From CAYMJV01 sp964390545 (GTDB lineage Bacteria > Desulfobacterota > BSN033 > UBA1163), in assembly GCA_964390545.1 (NCBI GenBank), contig CAYMJV010000062.1:1-18225 (forward strand): a stretch of DNA of 18,225 bases. Reading direction: 5' to 3'. Below are positions 6,663 to 13,884 of the stretch, in pieces. The notes under the pieces are model-generated. The model ran no database searches and was not told where the DNA came from. It saw nothing but the letters and a program-made list of their open reading frames with translations. The stretch's first letter is position 1. Each line of letters opens with the position of its first letter. Made by a program: the position numbers and the translations under genes.

Positions 6663-7631
6663 TCACTTGGGAAATATCAATTTCCAGTCGCGCTTAATGC
6701 TGACGACGAGCCAGCTGCGCTCCTGGGCTGGCTTCAGCATTTCATCCGCACGATATTCAAACTCGCGGCTCGCATCATCGTGGCTTATCACCATACATAA
6801 CGACATGCCATGACGATCGCTCGCATAAGCCAGCGTTTCAATATCGCTCTTGCCGTTGCCCACTGCGATCAGCGGTCGCCGTCCGATGTGCCGCTCAATG
6901 TTCACAGGTTTCAGCGGGCCGTTTTCAAAGGAGGTTACTTTCGGATCACGGACGACAAAGGACTTCCCGCCAGTCAGCTTGTAGCGCAGTCCAATTTCGG
7001 TCCCCACCACCTGGTCGACGGGGATGCCATAAAGGGGCTCCGAAATGGCACGTACGAAATCGCTCGAGCCCCCCGTAACAATGAAGGTTTTGAAACCATT
7101 CCCCCTCAGATAATCCAGCAACTCGTGCATCGGTTCATAATAGAGCCCCTTCACACCTACCTTGAGTTGTGGATGTTGCCATGTGGCGATCCACTTCTGC
7201 ACTTCATGGCGGAAATCTTCCTGAGTCATTCCAGCATAGGCTGCTAACATGAGCTTCTCGATATTCTGTTTGCTCAGCGTCGTCAGGGCCCTCGGGTTCT
7301 TTTCAAAAAGAACCTTGAAGGGAGGGGTTTTTCGCCACTGCGGATGTTTGGGCGCGAGCTGTCTTAGCCGGTGAATGACGAAGTAGAATTCTATGGGCAA
7401 GGGCCTCTCTGGCCAGAGGGTGCCATCGCTGTCGAATATGCCGATGCACTCAGCCGGCGGCACGTAGTCTGGCCCATTCTCCTTTGTTACTTTCTCTACG
7501 AATCTGAAGATGCGTTGTTTGGCTGGCCCGTCATTCCAGGAGAGAAGGGGATCCATCTGGGCCCCTGCCTGCGGAATGAAAACTACAAACAGGACAACGA
7601 TGATTGAGATCGTAACAAGGATTCTTTTCAT
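6663..7631 (-). CDS. Exported HAD-superfamily phosphatase
   Basis: A 322-residue protein with an N-terminal signal peptide (MKRILVTISIIVVLFVVFIPQAGAQ). The HAD motifs are in order: motif I FDSDGTLW (nucleophile D67, general acid D69), motif II FIVTGGSSDF, and motif III/IV with AVGNGKSDIETLAY. It fits the phosphoserine-phosphatase-like group of secreted HADs. The substrate is unknown, and the cap region (residues about 80-190) is helical. I chose ATG 7629-7631 because the signal peptide begins there; the frame is open to 7715 but that extension is polar and unlike a leader. No strong ribosome site is visible. It precedes the peroxiredoxin by 165 bases on the same strand and may share its transcript. 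Confidence 0.85.
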   Translation of the reverse strand: MKRILVTISIIVVLFVVFIPQAGAQMDPLLSWNDGPAKQRIFRFVEKVTKENGPDYVPPAECIGIFDSDGTLWPERPLPIEFYFVIHRLRQLAPKHPQWRKTPPFKVLFEKNPRALTTLSKQNIEKLMLAAYAGMTQEDFRHEVQKWIATWQHPQLKVGVKGLYYEPMHELLDYLRGNGFKTFIVTGGSSDFVRAISEPLYGIPVDQVVGTEIGLRYKLTGGKSFVVRDPKVTSFENGPLKPVNIERHIGRRPLIAVGNGKSDIETLAYASDRHGMSLCMVISHDDASREFEYRADEMLKPAQERSWLVVSIKRDWKLIFPK

Positions 7632-7764
7632 AGGATTTCTCTCTTTTCTTTTAGCCCACGCGTAGATAAAGCGCATCGCAAAACCAGAATGAAGAAGCTT
7701 GCCGTCCCGGGCCATAGCCTGGTCCCTTCCACTGGGTCGCCGCTAGGAGCTTTGGACGGCGATC

Positions 7765-7783
7765 CCTCCCTTAAAAAGGGAGG
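7765..7783. repeat. Short palindromic repeat in the HAD/TVP38 divergent spacer
   Basis: CCTCCCTT (7765-7772) and AAGGGAGG (7776-7783) form a perfect 8-bp stem with an AAA loop. No T-tract follows on either side. This word is a frequent dispersed palindrome in bacterial assemblies. The 344-base spacer 7632-7975 otherwise holds the promoter listed next and no convincing gene. Confidence 0.55.
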
Positions 7784-7883
7784 AGAGTTGTGGGCATTAT
7801 TTGGTAGAATGTTATCATGTATCTTCGGAGCTGTCTATTTTCCGATTAGAGACACAGCTGGAAAGAAAAACATTGATAAAGAC

Positions 7884-7912
7884 TTGACATTTCTTAAGAT
7901 TAGGGGTTTACT
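7884..7912 (+). promoter_or_regulatory. Sigma-70 promoter of the TVP38/TMEM64 gene
   Basis: Perfect TTGACA (7884-7889), a 17-base spacer and TTTACT (7907-7912, 4 of 6) lie 64 bases before the start codon. Confidence 0.55.
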
Positions 7913-7975
7913 GAAAGCCTTTTTTATGTTATTGAAACATGGGCATTTGGCCCAAGATGTCTTGACTATCACTCT

Positions 7976-8701
7976 ATGAAACACTTCCTTTCACCGAAAA
8001 TAAAATGGGTTCTTCTCATCTGTTTCCTGACAGGCCTGTTTGTTTTCCTTGTCTATCATTATAATTCACAAATATGGGTGAAGGTTGTTAAATTTTACCT
8101 GCTCCTCTATGATAGGACCCAATTAAAGGCACTTATTCGTTCTTACGGAGCCTATTCCCCTCTCGCCTATATCTTTCTTCAAATGATTCAGGTGGTAATC
8201 GCTCCCATTCCTGGAGGGGCTGTCGAGTTCATTGGAGGCTATCTCTTCGGAGCGAAGGTGGGATTTCTCTACTCCATGATCGGCCTTCTCATAGGGTCAT
8301 GGTTCGCCTTCAGCCTGGCGAGGATTTTCGAGAAGTTGGCCGTGGAAAAGATTGTGCCCTTAGAGACCAGAAAGAAGTTCGATTATCTCATTGGACATGA
8401 AGGGCTCATCCTCAGTTTTCTCCTTTTCTTAATTCCAGGTTTTCCGAAGGATGCCCTGTGCTATATCCTGGGGCTCACGCCCATGCATTTGGGGATCTTC
8501 CTCCTCATTTCCACCGTGGGAAGAGTTCCCGGGACGTTGATGGCCTGTCTTCAGGGCGCGAAGGCCTTCGATCATCAGTACAAAACCTTTCTGATTTTGA
8601 CAGGGATATCAGCCCTCATCATCCTGGTTTTCTATATCTACCATGATGAAATTCACCATGCGATCAAAAAGTTGAGGGGGCAGGAAAGTAAACCCCGTTA
8701 G
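7976..8701 (+). CDS. TVP38/TMEM64-family inner membrane protein (VTT domain)
   Basis: A 241-residue multi-pass membrane protein. It has an N-terminal membrane segment (about 11-27), then the VTT/SNARE-associated core: PIPGGAVEFIGGYLFG (about 78-93), a glycine-spaced helix (GFLYSMIGLLIGSWFAF), and the re-entrant signature LFLIPGFPKDALCYILGLT (about 152-170). Another helix lies near the C-terminus, followed by a basic tail. The family is thought to act in membrane lipid handling (DedA relatives scramble or flip lipid carriers); the role here is inferred from the family only. No clear ribosome site precedes the ATG. It stands alone between its promoter and a hairpin array. Confidence 0.9.
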   Translation: MKHFLSPKIKWVLLICFLTGLFVFLVYHYNSQIWVKVVKFYLLLYDRTQLKALIRSYGAYSPLAYIFLQMIQVVIAPIPGGAVEFIGGYLFGAKVGFLYSMIGLLIGSWFAFSLARIFEKLAVEKIVPLETRKKFDYLIGHEGLILSFLLFLIPGFPKDALCYILGLTPMHLGIFLLISTVGRVPGTLMACLQGAKAFDHQYKTFLILTGISALIILVFYIYHDEIHHAIKKLRGQESKPR

Positions 8702-8785
8702 AAGATTTTTGGCCCTCTAACGGGAAGGCTCACGTAAGGGAATTACCTTTATCCCCGCTGCAAGCAGCGGGGCTTTCTAACGGGG
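8693..8785 (+). repeat. Nested hairpin array at the end of the TVP38 gene, possibly its terminator
   Basis: CCCCGTTAGA (8693-8702, overlapping the stop codon) can pair with TCTAACGGG at 8716-8724 or with TCTAACGGGG at 8776-8785. Between the two partners is a second hairpin, CCCCGCTG (8753-8760) / CAGCGGGG (8765-8772), followed by CTTTCT. The two long pairings exclude each other. It resembles dispersed GTTAGA-bounded hairpin repeats and may double as a terminator. Confidence 0.6.
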
Positions 8786-8818
8786 TAAACCCCTCGACGG
8801 GCAGGAAGGGCAGGGGTT

Positions 8819-9205
8819 GTGAAAGAAGGAAGAGAAGAAAAATTTTCTTCTGATCTGATTTCGGATCTCTATGCAAATCTCTTGAAGGAGATCTGGGAGA
8901 GTGTCTCAGCCTTGATCGGCGAGGCCATCCTGACCCTCCTTTTTAATCTAGCCATTCGAAAGATTGGAGAGAAGTATCCTTTTTTAAACTCCCTAAGAGT
9001 TTCTGAAGAAGGCCTTGCTCTGGAGGAGGTGAAGAGGGGCTGCCGGAATCTCCATCCCGCGGAGATCCATCGAGGTTTTCAAAGCTTGATCAATCAACTC
9101 TCCCACCTTTTTTCTGCATTGACAGAGGGTGTGATCACTAAAGAGCTTCTTCCGAAGGTCCTCCCAAAAGTAAGAGAGGCCGAGCGAATGGTTTCAAAGA
9201 AATAG
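8819..9205 (+). CDS. Uncharacterised helical protein upstream of a diguanylate cyclase
   Basis: A 128-residue, mostly helical protein from a GTG start, with a GGGG-containing purine stretch just before it (weak ribosome site). It begins with a charged segment, then an amphipathic to hydrophobic helix (SALIGEAILTLLFNLAIRKIGEKYPFL, given in pieces: SALIGEAILTLLF, NLAIRKIGEKYPFL), VSEEGLALEEV, and a C-terminal pair of helices (LINQLSHLFSALT, LLPKVLPKVREAERMV). No signal peptide or known catalytic motif is seen, and I do not recognise the family. It ends 9 bases before the diguanylate cyclase start, so the two probably form an operon, and it may be a regulator or partner of that enzyme. Confidence 0.7.
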   Translation: MKEGREEKFSSDLISDLYANLLKEIWESVSALIGEAILTLLFNLAIRKIGEKYPFLNSLRVSEEGLALEEVKRGCRNLHPAEIHRGFQSLINQLSHLFSALTEGVITKELLPKVLPKVREAERMVSKK

Positions 9206-9214
9206 AGGAGTCCA

Positions 9215-10231
9215 ATGGAGTTTATTACTTTTAAAGACCTAAATAAACTTCGGTCCATCATTAATGCCATTAGCACAAGCGTTGAGGTGAAAGGAATCAT
9301 TGATTCGGTTGGAACCACTCTTCCCAGTCTATTTGATTTTTCTGTTTTTGGAGTCCTCTGGAAAGAAGGCCCCATGCTCTCCCTTTTTCAGGAGGAATCT
9401 TGCCCTCCTGCCTTTACCCAAGAGGTGGTGAAGAACATGCTCAAGGTCTTCTCGATTGTGGGGGAAGAGCCCATCGAGGTGGAACGAGTGAACCTTCAGG
9501 TGGAGAAGGGAAAGTTGAGAAACAAACAGAAGGTGATGGATCCCCAGGCTAGCCTGAAATCTCATCTCACGTTACCCCTTGTGATCGAAGGAGAGATCAT
9601 AGGCTGCATCTCCATCAACAGTGATCAGGCCAATATGTATAATGTCCCAAGGCTTCAATTCTTCTCCGTTCTTGGATATCAGATGGCCGCGAGCTTAAAA
9701 CATATTCAGAGATTCAGCACGGTCAAGAAAGAAGCCATCTATGACACGCTGACCAACCTTTTTAACCGGAGACATTTTGAGGAAAGATTGAGTGCCGAAA
9801 CCCAAAAGGCTTTTGAGAGCGAAAGCAACCTTTCCATGATCATGGTCGATATTGATCATTTCAAGAAGGTGAACGATACCTTCGGCCATGACGGTGGAGA
9901 CAAGGTTCTTCGTGAAATTGCCTCTCTGTTGAAGAATTCGGTTCGGCAATATGATACCGTCGCTCGCTACGGCGGGGAGGAGTTTGTTCTGTTACTGCCC
10001 GGAGCTCCCTTAGATCCTACGAGCATGGTTGCGGAACGAATCCGGCGATCCGTTGAGAATACTTCCTTCGACATGGGGCAGACCCAAATTCATATTACAA
10101 TCAGTTTAGGGATCTCCAATTTTCCGATTCATCGGATGAAATCAAAAGAAGAGCTGGTGAAGATGGCAGATCTGGCCCTCTATGAGGCGAAAGAAGGAGG
10201 ACGAAACCGGGTATGCATTTTTAAAGGATAG
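9215..10231 (+). CDS. GAF-GGDEF diguanylate cyclase
   Basis: A 338-residue cytoplasmic signalling enzyme that should make cyclic di-GMP from two GTP. A GAF-like sensory domain (about 20-165) is joined to a GGDEF domain (about 170-338). The active-site motif is GGEEF (253-257), and the preceding RQYD (244-247) is a canonical RxxD inhibitory site five residues upstream, so product inhibition is expected. Metal and substrate residues lie in VDIDHFKKVNDTFGHDGGD (about 211-229). GAGGAG precedes the ATG. The GAF ligand is unknown. It is probably co-expressed with the small helical protein upstream. Confidence 0.95.
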   Translation: MEFITFKDLNKLRSIINAISTSVEVKGIIDSVGTTLPSLFDFSVFGVLWKEGPMLSLFQEESCPPAFTQEVVKNMLKVFSIVGEEPIEVERVNLQVEKGKLRNKQKVMDPQASLKSHLTLPLVIEGEIIGCISINSDQANMYNVPRLQFFSVLGYQMAASLKHIQRFSTVKKEAIYDTLTNLFNRRHFEERLSAETQKAFESESNLSMIMVDIDHFKKVNDTFGHDGGDKVLREIASLLKNSVRQYDTVARYGGEEFVLLLPGAPLDPTSMVAERIRRSVENTSFDMGQTQIHITISLGISNFPIHRMKSKEELVKMADLALYEAKEGGRNRVCIFKG

Positions 10232-10417
10232 TCGACCCCCGTCTCCCTCTCGTTTGTTAGAGGTCGATTTATGCTGAATTCCACGAAGAATCATACCGAG
10301 ATCCTTCAGACATTCCCCTCTGGATGACCGCTTTACAGACAGTTTGCCTTACGTCGCTCTGTACACCATGGGGTGCAGGGCTTCGACCGCGATGACCATT
10401 TAATTGTTGGGTTTGTA
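10232..10417. other. Convergent spacer without a recognised gene
   Basis: Between the convergent diguanylate cyclase and tatC-like genes I see only weak dyads: TCGAC (10232-10236) / GTCGA (10263-10267) enclosing CTCT/AGAG, and an imperfect dyad around TACACCATGGGGTGCA. Neither is followed by a good T-tract. Confidence 0.4.
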
Positions 10418-11152
10418 TTAGATGTCTGTGGAGGAGACCTCCATCTTCCTTCTTTTACGTTCAATGATTTTTGCCAAAAGGACCCCAATCTCAAATAGGA
10501 GATAGAGTGGACCACCCATCAGGGCCATATTAAAAACGTCCGGTGTAGGTGTAAGTACCGCAGAGAGAATGGCGATGAGGAGAATAGCATATCTGCGGTT
10601 TCGGGTCAAAAAGGACACCGTAACAATTCGGAGGTAACTCAAGAGAGCAAGGATGAGGGGGAGTTCAAAGATGAGCCCGAAGGCGAAGATGAACCCGGCA
10701 CAGAACGAAACGTACTTCCCCACGGAGATCATCGGTTTGAGATGGGCCGATTGATATCCAAGAAGGAAGCGGATGCCAAAGGGCAACGTGACGAAGCAGC
10801 AGAAAGAGGCTCCGAGGTAGAAGAGAAAGATGGCGACCAAGAGAACGGAAAAGGGAGATTTCAATCCCTTCGAATGGAACAGAGGGGAGAAAGATTTCCA
10901 AACCTGATAGAAGATGACCGGCACGGAAAGGAAGAGGCTGCCATAGAGAGTTAACTTGAGGAGGGAAAGGAAGGCCTCCGGGATGCCGAAGGCAACCAGG
11001 TTCTCCTGAAGGTTGGTTTGAAGATAGCGAAGCACGGTTTTTGAAAAAGGATAGAGAAGGATCCCCCATCCAATGACCACGAGGATCATCAGGAGAAGCC
11101 CTCGTCTGAGCCGTCCCAAAGCTCCTAGAATTTCTTCTCGCTTCATTCTCAC
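10418..11152 (-). CDS. tatC: TatC-like twin-arginine translocase subunit, divergent
   Basis: A 244-residue, six-helix protein with the TatC layout: EAFLSLLKLTLYGSLFL, SVPVIFYQVWKSFSP, LPFGIRFLLGY, GLIFELPLILALL and SAVLTPTPDVFNMALMG followed by LYLLFEIGVLLAKI. TatC recognises twin-arginine signal peptides in the inner membrane. Two glutamates normally near invariant look lost: the N-terminal LxELR site reads LGRLRR, and the first cytoplasmic loop after FSPLF reads HSKGLK where a glutamate (E. coli E103) is expected. The TPxD aspartate is kept. No tatA is adjacent. The GTG start at 11150-11152 has AGG five bases upstream; ATG 11144-11146 is the alternative. The missing glutamates suggest a specialised or degenerate TatC. 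Confidence 0.85.
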   Translation of the reverse strand: MRMKREEILGALGRLRRGLLLMILVVIGWGILLYPFSKTVLRYLQTNLQENLVAFGIPEAFLSLLKLTLYGSLFLSVPVIFYQVWKSFSPLFHSKGLKSPFSVLLVAIFLFYLGASFCCFVTLPFGIRFLLGYQSAHLKPMISVGKYVSFCAGFIFAFGLIFELPLILALLSYLRIVTVSFLTRNRRYAILLIAILSAVLTPTPDVFNMALMGGPLYLLFEIGVLLAKIIERKRRKMEVSSTDI

Positions 11153-11226
11153 GCTAACCTATAGCTGACCAAATGTAATGTAACATAAAAGACTTTTTCC
11201 TTAAAGCCGTTCTAAAGAAGCGTTGA

Positions 11227-11326
11227 NNNNNNNNNNNNNNNNNNNNNNNNNNNNNNNNNNNNNNNNNNNNNNNNNNNNNNNNNNNNNNNNNNNNNNNNNN
11301 NNNNNNNNNNNNNNNNNNNNNNNNNN
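11227..11326. other. Assembly gap of exactly 100 N
   Basis: One hundred N characters, the conventional length for a gap of unknown size. The 55 bases before it (11172-11226) and after it (11327-11381) are identical. Confidence 0.99.
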
Positions 11327-11381
11327 AATGTAATGTAACATAAAAGACTTTTTCCTTAAAGCCGTTCTAAAGAAGCGTTGA

Positions 11382-11491
11382 ACGATGAATGAGAAATGGT
11401 GAACGAAAAACAATAAACGATTCACGAAGAACGATGAACGGAAGGCCTCTTTCTGGAAGAAATTTTTTGGATCGATCAGGATTAGAGTTGG
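11382..11491. other. Low-complexity spacer
   Basis: A degenerate run of GAACGATGAA-like words (11382-11440), then AT-rich sequence. No gene or clear promoter is seen. Confidence 0.4.
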
Positions 11492-11588
11492 CCCTGTTGA
11501 ATATAGATTTGAATCAAAAACGGCCGGTGGGACGAATGAGTCATCATAGGATTTAAGCATTTCTCGGATCGAAATTTATTCAACAGGG
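11492..11588 (+). repeat. 97-bp inverted-repeat-bounded element, copy 1
   Basis: Bounded by CCCTGTTGAATA (11492-11503) and TATTCAACAGGG (11577-11588), which pair perfectly. The 73-base interior shares GTGGGACGAATGA, ATCGAA and other words with copy 2. The spacer after it is TTGA. Confidence 0.85.
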
Positions 11589-11592
11589 TTGA

Positions 11593-11689
11593 CCCCGTAG
11601 AATATAGATTTAGGTTGTCAGCGGTTAGTGGGATGAATGAATCATAACACGGCCCAAATATTTTTCTGATCGAATTTTATTCAACGGGG
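11593..11689 (+). repeat. 97-bp inverted-repeat-bounded element, copy 2
   Basis: The same length as copy 1 and 101 bases downstream. The ends are CCCCGTAGAATA and TATTCAACGGGG. The fourth pair has changed from T-A to C-G relative to copy 1, a compensatory change, while position 7 has become an A-A mismatch. It ends 57 bases before the ATP-grasp start codon. Confidence 0.85.
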
Positions 11690-11745
11690 TTGACAAAGGT
11701 TGAAAACCAGAGTATATCGAAAGAAAATTGTTTAAGCTTCCTGAA

Positions 11746-12744
11746 ATGAAATTGAGAGTAGGGATCACGTACAATTTAAAAAAAGATTTCTCCCATCAAG
11801 CAAATCAGCCCGTAGATCTTTACGAAGAATTTGATATTGAGGAAACGATCGATGCCATCCGGGACGTCCTGGTCCGTGATGGACATGAAGTGATAAAACT
11901 GGGAGGGGACACCGGTTTGGTCGATCGTTTGAGACAGGCATCGATCGATATTGTCTTTAATGTTGCCGAAGGCCTTCGAGGTCGAAACCGAGAAGCGCAC
12001 ATCCCGGCCCTCTTAGAATTTTTAGACATCCCTTACACCGGCTCCGATCCCCTCACACTTTCTCTCACCCTGGACAAATCGATGGCAAAAAGAGTGGTCA
12101 TGAGCGCAGGGGTCCCCACCCCTCGATTCAAAAGAGTGAATCGGAAGGAGGACCTGAAGGAGATCAGTCTTTCGTACCCCCTTTTCGTGAAGTTGTGTGA
12201 TGAGGGATCGAGCAAGGGGGTTCGATTGGATTCAAAAGTGATGGATGCCCGATCTCTGGAGGAGAAGACGAGATGGCTGTTAGAGAACTATGGGCCTCCG
12301 GTTCTGGTGGAGGAGTTCGTCAAAGGCCCTGAGTTTACCGTGGGCATCCTCGGCAACGAGGTTCCCTCTGTCCTCGGGGTGATGCTGATAGAAATCAAAG
12401 GGGAGCCCATCGAAGAAGCCATCTATTCCTTGGAAATTAAGAGGGAATGGGAAGAGAAGGTGGCCTACCACTGTCCCCCTCCGATTGATCCAGAACTCCA
12501 GAAGGGGATTGAGGAGGTAGCCCTTCAGGCCTATCGGGCCCTGGATTGCCGGGATGTTTCACGGGTGGACATCCGTGCGGGAAAGGATGGGACCCCGTAC
12601 TTCTTAGAGATAAACCCTCTCCCGGGCCTCTCCCCTGTCTATGGCGATCTTCCGATCATGGCGAAGCGAATGGGCTGGAGTTACGACCAACTGGTAAGGA
12701 CCATTTTTCATCATGCCCTGAAACGGTACGGGCTGATGGCGTGA
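11746..12744 (+). CDS. D-Ala-D-Ala ligase-like ATP-grasp enzyme (ligase 1)
   Basis: A 332-residue ATP-grasp protein of the D-Ala-D-Ala ligase superfamily. It has an N-terminal domain with FNVAEGLRGRNREAH in place of the classical HGxxGEDG loop, then IPYTGSDPLTLSLTLDK, the ATP-binding KLCDEGSSKG and VLVEEFVKGPEFTVG, and the metal/phosphate site RVDIRAGKDG...FLEINPLPGL. It should activate a carboxylate as acyl phosphate and join it to an amine. The altered N-terminal loop argues against cell-wall D-Ala-D-Ala synthesis. ATG 11746 gives the natural MKLRVGITYN start; TTG 11728 is possible, and neither has a strong ribosome site. It heads the kinase-regulator genes and resembles the partial ligase at 17738. 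Confidence 0.88.
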   Translation: MKLRVGITYNLKKDFSHQANQPVDLYEEFDIEETIDAIRDVLVRDGHEVIKLGGDTGLVDRLRQASIDIVFNVAEGLRGRNREAHIPALLEFLDIPYTGSDPLTLSLTLDKSMAKRVVMSAGVPTPRFKRVNRKEDLKEISLSYPLFVKLCDEGSSKGVRLDSKVMDARSLEEKTRWLLENYGPPVLVEEFVKGPEFTVGILGNEVPSVLGVMLIEIKGEPIEEAIYSLEIKREWEEKVAYHCPPPIDPELQKGIEEVALQAYRALDCRDVSRVDIRAGKDGTPYFLEINPLPGLSPVYGDLPIMAKRMGWSYDQLVRTIFHHALKRYGLMA

Positions 12745-12754
12745 TGCATTCTCA

Positions 12755-13840
12755 ATGAGTCGGAGTGACGAAAACCTTTACGAAATTCTTCTGAAGAATT
12801 TGGAGGAGGCCATCGTCTTTGCGGATGCCCGAGGCCGAATCCAAATCTTCAACCCCGTGGCCGAAGAGTATTTTGAGATCCGGAGGAAACAGGCCTTGGG
12901 GAAGAAATATGAAAGGGTAATTCCTTTCAAAAATATTCGGAAGCATTTCGAATCGGTTTACGAGAAGAAGAAGAAGAACGATTATGATATTGAACTCGCC
13001 ATCCAGGTCCCACCTCCCTCCTCCAGCAATGGAGAGACGCACATCCTCCGGTGCAGTTTCAACCCCATCTTCAATAAGCAAGGGGTGTTCCTGGGCTGCT
13101 TGGCCACCTTTGCCGATGTGACGGAGAAGGGCTTGCTTTCCAGGGAGATCAGCAAGAGCCGAGACCTTTCGACCATTGGTGTTTTATCCCGATGGATGGC
13201 CCACGAGATCCGGAATCCCCTGAGTTCTCTGAATATCAACATTGAACTCCTGAGGGAAGAGCTGGGAACAGAGACCCACCTTTCACAGAAAGAGGAAATT
13301 CATTCATTGCTCAACTTTATCAGTTACGAGACCCTTCGTTTGGAAAATAATCTAAAAGAATTCTTGGATTTCAACCGTCTCCCGCCGTTAACCTTTGGAT
13401 GGGTTCAGCTGAACGAAGTGCTGGATTCGGTCGTCCGGCTTCTCAGGCCGGATGCCCAGATGAAGAACGCGAGGATCGAGACCCATTTCCAAAAAAAGTT
13501 GCCACCGGTAAAGATCGATGTGAGTCAATTCAATCTGGCTCTTTCCAATCTGATCGTCAACAGCATTCAAGCCGTCTCTGAGAAAGGGGAGATCCATCTC
13601 TTCACGCGGGGTTCAAAGAAGAATGTCTTTGTCGTCCTCAAGGACAATGGGGTGGGAATATCGAAAGAAAATCTTCCCAGGATCTTCGATTTCATGTTCA
13701 GTACCAAACCGATGGGTTCCGGGTTAGGACTCTCGATCACCAAAAAGATTATTTCAGACCACCACGGCGAGATCTCTGTGAAGAGCGAGCTGAATAGGGG
13801 TTCAACCTTCAGGATCAGAATCCCACTTACTCCAAAATAA
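12755..13840 (+). CDS. PAS-domain sensor histidine kinase, soluble (NtrB-like)
   Basis: A 361-residue kinase without membrane segments, so it probably senses an internal signal. A PAS domain (about 8-125, FADARGRIQIFNPVAEEYF) is followed by a HisKA dimerisation helix with phospho-accepting H150 in MAHEIRNPLSSLN. The ATPase domain has N box LIVNSIQAV, G1 DNGVGIS, F box IFDFMFSTK and G2 GSGLGLSI. It starts 10 bases after ligase 1 and is followed within about 45 bases by its probable partner, the NtrC-type regulator. The start lacks a clear ribosome site, suggesting coupling to the upstream gene. Confidence 0.95.
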   Translation: MSRSDENLYEILLKNLEEAIVFADARGRIQIFNPVAEEYFEIRRKQALGKKYERVIPFKNIRKHFESVYEKKKKNDYDIELAIQVPPPSSSNGETHILRCSFNPIFNKQGVFLGCLATFADVTEKGLLSREISKSRDLSTIGVLSRWMAHEIRNPLSSLNINIELLREELGTETHLSQKEEIHSLLNFISYETLRLENNLKEFLDFNRLPPLTFGWVQLNEVLDSVVRLLRPDAQMKNARIETHFQKKLPPVKIDVSQFNLALSNLIVNSIQAVSEKGEIHLFTRGSKKNVFVVLKDNGVGISKENLPRIFDFMFSTKPMGSGLGLSITKKIISDHHGEISVKSELNRGSTFRIRIPLTPK

Positions 13841-13884
13841 CGCTCAGCGCTCTGCGCATGGCGCCTTTTTGGGAACAAGAAACC

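Noticed and set aside
7689..7979. 96-codon plus-strand frame ending in ATGA overlap with the TVP38 gene
   Set aside because: It runs through a dispersed palindrome (giving the typical DPSLKKGG wording) and contains the TVP38 promoter; no ribosome site or recognisable domain.
11201..11560. Minus-strand open frame across the N gap
   Set aside because: It includes the unknown bases and a duplicated contig end; no coding evidence.
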